A DNA stretch of 64,000 nt from Microdochium bolleyi (lineage: Eukaryota > Ascomycota > Sordariomycetes > Xylariales > Microdochiaceae). The notes below the pieces were generated by a model that was not told the DNA's origin, searched no databases, and saw only the letters and a list, made by a program, of their open reading frames with translations. Positions within the stretch are counted from its first letter, which is position 1. Each line of letters begins with the position of its first letter. The stretch covers positions 248,001 through 312,000 of the forward strand of contig KQ964249.1 in assembly GCA_001566295.1 (NCBI GenBank). The letters are read 5' to 3'. Of the stretch, positions 56,845 to 64,000 are shown piece by piece. Position numbers and translations under genes: made by a program.

Positions 56845-58373
56845 GCGGGGCTTGGTGCTAGACTGAAATGGTGGACGGATAAGGGAGCTAGGCCGCTCCC
56901 GAGCCGTGGCCACGCTACTTCAGCTTAAGTTGACGTTATCCATAAGTCGATTCCTTGCCGGCCGCGGCGTGTCGCGGCATCTCTGATGGGCTAGGGGTTC
57001 ACAGGCAAGAGCAGGGAGCTGGGAGCTGGGAGCCGGGATGCGATAGATAGCAGACCCAGGACCCAGGGCTCTGGTCCGCCTGCAGCTGCACCGCTCGCGC
57101 GTGTCACCATCCTCTGCTCTGCACCTGTTGGGGTGGTCCCAGCGTCAGATGCCCACCCATGAACCGGGCTGCTGGCTCCCGCGTTCAACATGCCCATCGG
57201 CCATTTCCCCATCTCGATCGTCTCCAAATCACGCATGGGCCCTGCTCGGGAGGGGATCATGTTTTGGCCTTGTCATCTGTGAGGACACCCTACTTCCCTC
57301 GCCGCGATGTTGACTCACTCTCCATGGATGGCGAGAATGGCGAAATGGCTTCCTCAGCTCGCTAGCTCGCTGCCAGGGGTCACTCGCTGCACGTAGGTAC
57401 GCCGCTCGGTGTGGCAGCAGACTCTGGCGAAGCTGCAGCATCGTGGCAGGGATATCGCACCGCCAGAGACCTACCTAAGTCAGTCTGGTGGAGGCATGCA
57501 CAAGAACCCTTCTGGTCAACTCGTCCGGATGCGACGTCTGGTCATCCGATGGGGACGATCGCGATTGGTCGTGCCCAAAGATGTGCAGCACGCACCAGCT
57601 CCGGGGGAGGCGGGACGTGACTATTGGAAAGCCACTGTCCGTCGCTGCCCCGGCCAGCGTCTTGGACTTTTCTTCAGACCTGGGAATCCGCCTGTCCTCA
57701 CAAGGTGTGCCAACCCTTTTGCATCGAGCTCGGATCCCAAGCCTGCAGACGAGTCATGATAGCGAGGGTGCCACGGTCGTACAGAGCGTGCCCCATGAGG
57801 CCATGTCTCACCAGACCGCGGGATCGAGAGCTCTGTCTAGAAACTCAATCGAGCACAGTGGGAAACCCGAGGGTCTGGCCGTTCGCCTCGTGGGCACCAT
57901 GTCGCGTTGGTTGACGGCTGTCTGCGTATGCATGCTGACGTTTGGGCAAGCTTGAGCCCTCGATCAGGGCCAACTCCATGTTGTGCCAGGTGCTTTCATT
58001 GTGGGTGATTCTTGTGAGCTTTCGGAGAGTCAATAAAGTTACCACTCGTGTCGCTTTGATTACTCAGTTATGAAAGCCCTCAAGCTTCGTTTCTGTGGAG
58101 TGAACCCCGAAGGAGAAATCCCCTATCGCCTGCAGCGGTGCCAGGATCACCCTGGCAGGGAGAGCAAGACGTGCCCCGCCCGCGGTAGTTCTCGAGTTGG
58201 AAGCCGGGACGATCCTTCCCTCTGGCGTGCTGCCATCTCAGCGCTCATGTCCAACAAGAACCCTTTGCTGAAGGATCTGGAAAGAGCAAGTTGCACAGGC
58301 AGCTGCGTGGGTGCATGCGGGCAAATGTGATGTGGAAACTCGACAGCAACCACCGTCTGCAGCTGGACCGTTG

Positions 58374-58410
58374 CGAGCGTGGCGAACCGAGCGTGGCGAA
58401 CCGAGCGTAC
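58374..58410 (+). repeat. 14-nt tandem repeat, 2.6 copies
   Basis: The unit CGAGCGTGGCGAAC occurs twice in full (58374-58387, 58388-58401) and then in part. It lies in non-coding DNA. Confidence 0.8.
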
Positions 58411-60100
58411 CGAGGACTTCGACCACTCAGTGCTCGTACGAGGCCAGCAGGCCTGGTGCCGAGTGCATCGCAGTGGTGGTGGTGGCGGCGGCTAGAGCCT
58501 CGTGGGTGTTCCCGAGAAACCTATCTTTGCTTTTTGGGTTTGTTTTCTTTTACAAGGGGGGATGCATGCCTTGCATGCGAACTTGGCACGACGGCTACCG
58601 ACAGAATGGTCGCTGTGGCTCTTTCCAGTCGCAGCTGTATGGTTCGGACCCAGCGAGGCGATGCGAGAAGACTTCCGAACAGCGCGGGAACGTCCCATCC
58701 GAGTCCGGTGGCAAGAAGATGTCTGAGCTTCGTTTGGGAACCCAGAGAGCCCAGTCTTGAGCAGTCCAGAGCAGTGCTGCCGAAGAAAGTACGCACGTCT
58801 CCGAGATGGTGGCTCGCTTTGGTGTGACAGGCGTCCTGCCTCGCACAGGAGTTCACATGTCGTTCACCGAGGCGCGCATTGGGTTTCGAGAGAGTACACA
58901 GTGTCAAGTGAAAAGCACATGGATTGTGTCGAGAATAGAATTATGCTCGAGCATGTGAGCACCGCATCAGTCACACGTAGTGAGGCAAGAGGTCTTATAA
59001 TATTCCCGCGTTTTGGTCCGAAGCATTCTGACGCTTGGATATTGTCAAAGAGACCAGTGACCCAAGGCCGGGACAATGTGTCTTTCCTCAAGGAAGCATT
59101 TACTAGTCTGTTTTTCGGGATCTAGCTCCATCATTATTGTGCAGTCAATGTGGGCTTCGGACATGTGCCAGGAGATTCACAAGTCGAGGTCAGGCGCAGG
59201 ATCTGGGTTACTTCGTCGGTGAACGGCCTACGCCTTGTGATCTGCGGTGCGGAGCAACCATGACTGTCCACTCAGCCGAAGCCAGTCAACTTATGGATTT
59301 CCCCCCCAACAAATGATCTGTGCAATGGTTTTGTATGCTCGAGCTTATTGAGCTGGATGATCACGAGAGAGAAGAAGGGACGAGTGAACCTGAATGCCAC
59401 AAACGGACTTTTCATCTCACGAGCTCGGCAACACATGCACATGTTCCTGCAAATAATCCCATTAGTTCTACACCTTTGATCCTCTTCTAAGCCTCTGGAA
59501 CTCAATTTTAGACGAATAGTGATTCTGACAGCGAATACGCTAGAAAGCATCATCCATTCCTATCATATTTGAGTTGATCCGGCTGTTCCTCTTGGTCTAC
59601 AGGAGAGGATGCGGACGCAGCGCACGAATACTCACATTGACCGATCGAAATATACGGGGCAGCCACATTGTTGATTGTTGAACTCGGAATCTTTTCCCAC
59701 AAAACAGAAGCCCAATCTTGCGGAACCCACGGAGATATTTTTGGATGTCTGCTACCTGATGGGTCCGGCAACTCTCTGACGCCATGCTTGTTGCTACTGC
59801 TTACTCACACTTCTAGTCCTTCCAAGCACAACCTTGGTCGAGCTTATGATAAGCTGGGCATCCGTCAGTGATCGCAGATGGGAAGGGGGCTCGGCTTAGA
59901 GAGACGACAAATAGGTCATTGTGCCTCACGACCACGTACTCAAAATTTATCTTACTCATCCTATATTGCTGTCACAACCTTGCTTACGGAAAATTCATCC
60001 ACAGAATACCATCATCGGGATTTGGTGTCAACTGGGATAAGCCGGGGAACCCGAATCCTTTGTAGCGTTTATACGATACTGACAGGCGGGATAATCCTTT

Positions 60101-60270
60101 GAGAATGGACCTCTTTCCGCCGAATTTCCTCTTACGGAAAGCTTTCCCTGCAGGCTCGATCTCTAAGACATAGTCTAAATACTTCGAAGGATAGACCATT
60201 TTCCGCCGAGTTGCCACTTCCGGCAAGTTTACCCAGGAGACTCGATCTCTAAAGAAAATCTAGATATTTC
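60101..60270 (+). repeat. diverged tandem duplication, units of about 85 nt
   Basis: Unit A (60101-60184) and unit B (60185-60270) share the order TTTCCGCCGA, a central hairpin, CTCGATCTCTAA, and a closing TACTTC/TATTTC. A third unit begins at 60271 (GAAGGAT) but is lost. Each unit has a short inverted repeat in the middle (TTTCCG...CGGAAA in A, TTGCC...GGCAA in B). Confidence 0.7.
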
Positions 60271-60611
60271 GAAGGATGTGCATCCACGCAATAGACCCAG
60301 ACAGCTCGCACAGGACCGTAGGATTTACAGCGTAGTATCGCCGGTTGTACCCCAAAGTTGAGCAATAATCAGGTCCGAAACTTCTGTGCTCGGGACCGAG
60401 TCCAAGGGTCTGCTGGCGTGCCTAGTACAGGGGGTAACGTCATGTCTCTACAACTGTTCGATGGGCTCTTGTACCAGTCTGACCACTCCGGGACATCCGC
60501 TAAATCTACCGCAGCCGCACAGGCGAGTTTCCTCCGGCCATCCATGATACGCTGGAAGGAGACGTGCAGACTGGGGTTGGGGAATGAGACGCTGTATGGT
60601 CAGACGTTGGG

Positions 60612-60618
60612 TATAAAA
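60612..60618 (+). promoter_or_regulatory. TATA box of the small secreted protein gene
   Basis: TATAAAA, 129 nt upstream of the ATG at 60741, followed by a C/A-rich leader that ends ACAAAATG. Confidence 0.6.
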
Positions 60619-60740
60619 CCTTTCAGGCTTCCCCCTATATCCCAAGGCAAGGTATCTGAAGCAACGACCTCTGGAAACATAACTCTCCCTACAAGCTTTC
60701 CACGCCCACGCGAACGTCCAAATCAGAGCAACATAACAAA

Positions 60741-61124
60741 ATGCGCACAACGTTCTTTTCCACGGTCGCGGCCCTCGCTGGGACCTCGCTCCTCGCAACG
60801 CCCGCCGTCGCCCAGCAAGGTACCCCGGACGGGCCGATCAAGTTCTACGCGCGCCTGTACCACGAGTCCTCGACCTGCCAGCCGGGGGGCCGGACGTCCG
60901 CGTACGTCGACAGCGGGAGCAAAGGTTGCACCAACATCACCGTCAACGGCGGCGGCTCGGCCGAGGTGATTGTCGGCGACATCGGCAAGTACTTCCTCGC
61001 GGGCTGGACGGGGTCGGACTGCACGGGCACGGTCGTGCTCGTGGAAAGCAACATCCGGTCGTGTATCGACTTTGGCGGGGTGGAGATCAAGAGCTGGTCG
61101 AACGATCTGAGGTTCGGGGAGTGA
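60741..61124 (+). CDS. small secreted four-cysteine protein (effector candidate)
   Basis: 127 residues in one exon. Residues 1-24 are a clear signal peptide (MRTTFFSTVAALAG core, A-V-A before Gln25). The mature chain is about 100 residues with four cysteines (46, 63, 94, 108) that could form two disulfides, one N-glycosylation site (Asn65-Ile-Thr), and alternating short beta-strand-like segments (for example SAEVIVGDIGKYFLAGW, GTVVLVES). No enzyme motif is seen. Small, secreted, Cys-containing proteins of this type are abundant in plant- or insect-associated fungi and are often treated as effector candidates. GC-ending codons and a TATA box suggest regulated, strong expression. The family is not recognised. 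Confidence 0.8.
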   Translation: MRTTFFSTVAALAGTSLLATPAVAQQGTPDGPIKFYARLYHESSTCQPGGRTSAYVDSGSKGCTNITVNGGGSAEVIVGDIGKYFLAGWTGSDCTGTVVLVESNIRSCIDFGGVEIKSWSNDLRFGE

Positions 61125-62868
61125 GCGGCTCGCGGGCGACTGGTCAGGGGTAGGGAAGACTCGTGAAGGGATGACAGTTGACCGGATGAGGAGATTGGGG
61201 GCAACAGGGAACGTGCTGTCGACATAGCTGTTGCTGGATTTCTTCTGATGATAATAACGAACACGACCAAGATTTATCACGTCCTATATTCTAGAGGTTC
61301 ATGACCGCTGATTGTATGTTTCGACCATTATCCAACAGCCAGCTCATCGTGAGAATGTCCAGAGGGAAGAAACATCGATCGAATTGAGCGTCTCCGGAGG
61401 TATCCCAGACTCCTCGGGTTAACGCCATTGCGTTGAGAATCTCTGTACCAGAGCCCTCGTCTCGTCCAGCCTCGTCATCGCCGTTCGAGTGGCGGCATAG
61501 AAGGTACGAGCCATGCATTCCTCCATTTCTCGAGACATGAGATAGCCGAGCGGAGGGACCACAGTAGGTTTCACACGATAGGAGCAACATCGCCTATCGA
61601 AGCTACTATGTTGTTGCCAGACAGCTTCATGTTACACCGGAGGAAGCTGGCGTTCTCTGACACGCGGTGATCCGTGTGGCATGCCTGAACCCTCCCCTGC
61701 TGCTGCCATGCCATGCTGCTCACGCAGCACAAATTCTGAGACATGGAGAAGCGAAGGGATCCCACCAGACATACTTGCAGCCTGTCAAGCACGTGTGTTT
61801 ACGCTCACATGTTTGTGGCGTCCCTGCAGGCAGGCGCGACGCAGATGGGGTTGTGTCTCTGTCTCTGTCTGTGACGCATGCCACCGTGGCTGTGGCAGCC
61901 TCTACGCCGCAAATTGTCGGGAGCATGCATCACCGTGCCAGAGGGCTCCCTGAAGTTCTCGGCTGGACTGGGAAGTGGCACAGGGCTTCGGAAAATGGAC
62001 ATGGCGGAGAAACGGAAGTTGAGACTTGCCCACGATGGAGTTTGGATCGCTGAGGACAACCAGTGAGAAGACTATTGTGACTAAGACGAAGCACAAGCCA
62101 ACCATTGTTCAGGGCGGTGGATCTGGAAGAGCGGAGCCCCCCTTGTGATATTGAGTTTCAGGGACGGGCATTGCTTGCTTGGGAGCAGCCTTGCCATTGT
62201 CCAGGTCGACCATCCAAGCAGCTATACATTCTACCCAGAGGACTCGGGTCGAAGATGGTGCCTTGATTAGCATGATTCCAGGTCTCAAACCTCTAGCCCA
62301 TTTGTACAAACACTCTCACGGCCAACGACAGAGCTGTGCCTGGTGAGAGACAAGCTTGCCTTAGATGGAGACAGAAACCCCGCAATATGATATTTCCCGA
62401 CGACCATCACCGAGACCATATCTGCCGAGCCGACTCTCGACCTGGGGGAACGGCAAGCAACATACTAGAGCCCACAGTGCTGCAGCAATACCACCTGCAA
62501 GAGGCGTGCCATCCTGCCGCACAACCTGTGGTGCTGGCGGCAACGCACGCAGGGTCGCGTGGAGGAGCATGGTTGCAGGTGTCAAGCACGGAGTAGAGTC
62601 CCCTGAACCCCCCTAAGATCTAAGGATTAGCTGCGACGCTTGCCAGGGCAGTTGCGACTGGCGCCGCGGACCAAGCCGCCCCTCCTGTGGCCGCCCCCGC
62701 TCTCGCATCCCCTTTTCCCAGCTGCCACTGCCACCGCCGCCTCGAGGACAACCTCCCGACTCTCGAGGCCTGGCAAACAACAACCCAACCCTCTGACCCG
62801 TCGCCCTTTCTTGCTCCAGCATTGCACACAGGTCACTGGCGATACCCTCGCCCAGCCCGCTGCCCGCC
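61125..62868. other. intergenic region and 5' leader of the COT1 kinase gene
   Basis: About 1.7 kb. The last 240 bases are C-rich leader sequence. In-frame and out-of-frame open stretches are present, but no gene is recognised. Confidence 0.5.
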
Positions 62869-64000
62869 ATGGACCCCCGCGACCCCAACAACCGTCTCTA
62901 CCTCAACGTCGACAAGTCCCAGCAGCAGCGCTTCGCCTCGTCAGACCGTGCCTATCCCACCACGCCCTCGACCTTCCCTCAGCCCGTGCCCCAGAACCTG
63001 GGCCAGCAGCAGGGCCAGAACTACAACCAGTACCAATCAGCCCAGCAGAGCAACTACTTCCCCCAGCAGTCCCAGTACGCCCAGCCTCAATACCAGCAGC
63101 AGGCCGACTACCTCTCGGCCCAGAACGCATACCCGAGATCGGGCACTCCGACCGACCCCAATGGCGGCCTCGCACACCAGTTCTCCCACCAGAACCTAGG
63201 CGGCGGTGCTGCTCGCGGAGCCCAGGGTTATGCCCCTCGTGGGCCTGGCGCTTCCCAGCGACCTCGCACTGCAGGCTCGCAGCAGTCGAGCGGGAGCTAC
63301 CAGCAACACCCCCCGATGCCCTCCTCCAGCCCCCGCCCCGCCGAGTTTCAGACTGCTCCCGAGCGGACACCGGATAGATACGGCACCAACGCCAACAACA
63401 ACCAGAAGAAGTGCTCTCAGCTCGCAGCCGACTTCTTCAAGGACAGCGTGAAGCGTGCTCGCGAGCGCAACCTTCGGTACGACTCTTCCCCCCTCAATGG
63501 ACACCATGGCTGGGGTCCAGCGTCGGAGATGGTGGTACTGTGATAAGCCGGAATATTGACTTACTTTCCTCCTTGCACAGGCAAAACGAAATCGAGCAGA
63601 AGCTTGCCGACCCCTCCCAGTCCAGTGCGCGGCGCGAACAACTGTGGCAGAATGGCGGCAAAAAGGAGGCTCGGTACCTGCGGTTCCTGCGAACGAAGGA
63701 CAAGCCCGACAACTACACGACCATCAAGATCATCGGAAAGGGTGCCTTCGGAGAAGTCAAGCTTGTACAGAAGAAATCGGACGGCATCGTCTACGCGATG
63801 AAGTCCTTGATCAAGACTGAAATGTTCAAGAAGGATCAGCTAGCACACGTGCGCGCAGAACGAGACATTCTTGCCGAGTCGGACTCCCCGTGGGTGGTTA
63901 AACTCTTCACAACGTTCCAGGACGTCAACTTCCTGTACATGTTGATGGAGTTCCTGCCCGGCGGTGACTTGATGACTATGCTCATCAAGTACGAGATCTT
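62869..64000 (+). CDS. cot-1: NDR/LATS-family serine/threonine kinase COT1 (cut by the right edge)
   Basis: Two exons are visible (62869-63476 and 63581 to the edge) around a 104-nt intron; about 342 residues before the cut. The start MDPRDPNNRLYLNVDKSQQQ and the phrase YPTTPSTFPQP are those of fungal COT1. A Gln/Tyr/Pro-rich region (residues about 45-190) leads to the NDR N-terminal regulatory segment (LAADFFKDSVKRARERNLRQ, then NEIEQKLAD), which binds the MOB co-activator. The kinase domain begins with YTTIKIIGKGAFGEV (Gly loop 255-262) and the ATP-binding Lys277 in YAMK. COT1 (yeast Cbk1, S. pombe Orb6) controls polarised hyphal growth, branching and septation within the MOR network. The remaining kinase lobe and hydrophobic motif lie outside the window. 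Confidence 0.95.

Larger units (their letters stand above)
56281..60611. other. gene-poor region with short repeats
   Basis: About 4.3 kb between the P450 and the small secreted protein gene. It holds TGCC tetranucleotide arrays, a 14-nt tandem repeat, an exact TACGGAGTA motif at 56730-56738, and a diverged 85-nt tandem repeat. Open frames are under 180 codons and show no domain. Confidence 0.5.

Overview
The window is about 64 kb of nuclear DNA from a filamentous ascomycete (Pezizomycotina), most likely a Sordariomycete. The evidence is short spliceosomal introns of 53-104 nt with GT...AG ends and CTAAC/CTGAC-type branch sites, a class II hydrophobin, a COT1-type NDR kinase with the usual fungal N-terminus, and intergenic spacers of 0.3-10 kb. 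Gene models were assembled by joining reading frames at splice sites and checking that the phases agree. Starts were placed on ATG codons.

Left part (1-12 kb): the 5' end of an acidic nuclear-type protein (-), a secreted eight-cysteine defensin-like peptide (-), a PHD-finger protein (-), and two F-box genes in tandem (+). The first F-box copy is a fragment. The second carries an in-frame stop.

Housekeeping block 1 (12-19 kb): an intron-containing tRNA-Arg(CCG), the NatA auxiliary subunit NAA15/NAT1 (-), a MIX23/Cid2-family mitochondrial protein (-), and, divergent from it, the 26S proteasome ATPase RPT5 (+).

Middle (19-31 kb): a class II hydrophobin (+), a rhomboid protease (-), a kinesin with a large motor-domain insertion (+), and, convergent with it, a mitochondrial class III CoA-transferase of the succinyl-CoA:glutarate type (-).

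Housekeeping block 2 (32-45 kb): a single-pass membrane protein (+), TFIIB (+), a small membrane protein (-), TIM54 (+), a NIP30/FAM192A protein (-), and a PHO80/CLG1-type cyclin (-).

Accessory right part (45-62 kb): nearly 10 kb with no recognisable gene, then a four-exon cytochrome P450 (-), another spacer of about 4.5 kb with simple and tandem repeats, and a small secreted four-cysteine protein (+). The window ends inside the COT1 kinase gene (+). I see no transposase, reverse transcriptase, rRNA or CRISPR array. No biosynthetic cluster is evident around the P450.

Three points stand out. The three small secreted cysteine-rich genes each have a clear TATA box about 120-165 nt upstream of the ATG. 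MIX23 and RPT5 share one divergent promoter. The F-box pair shows stepwise decay.
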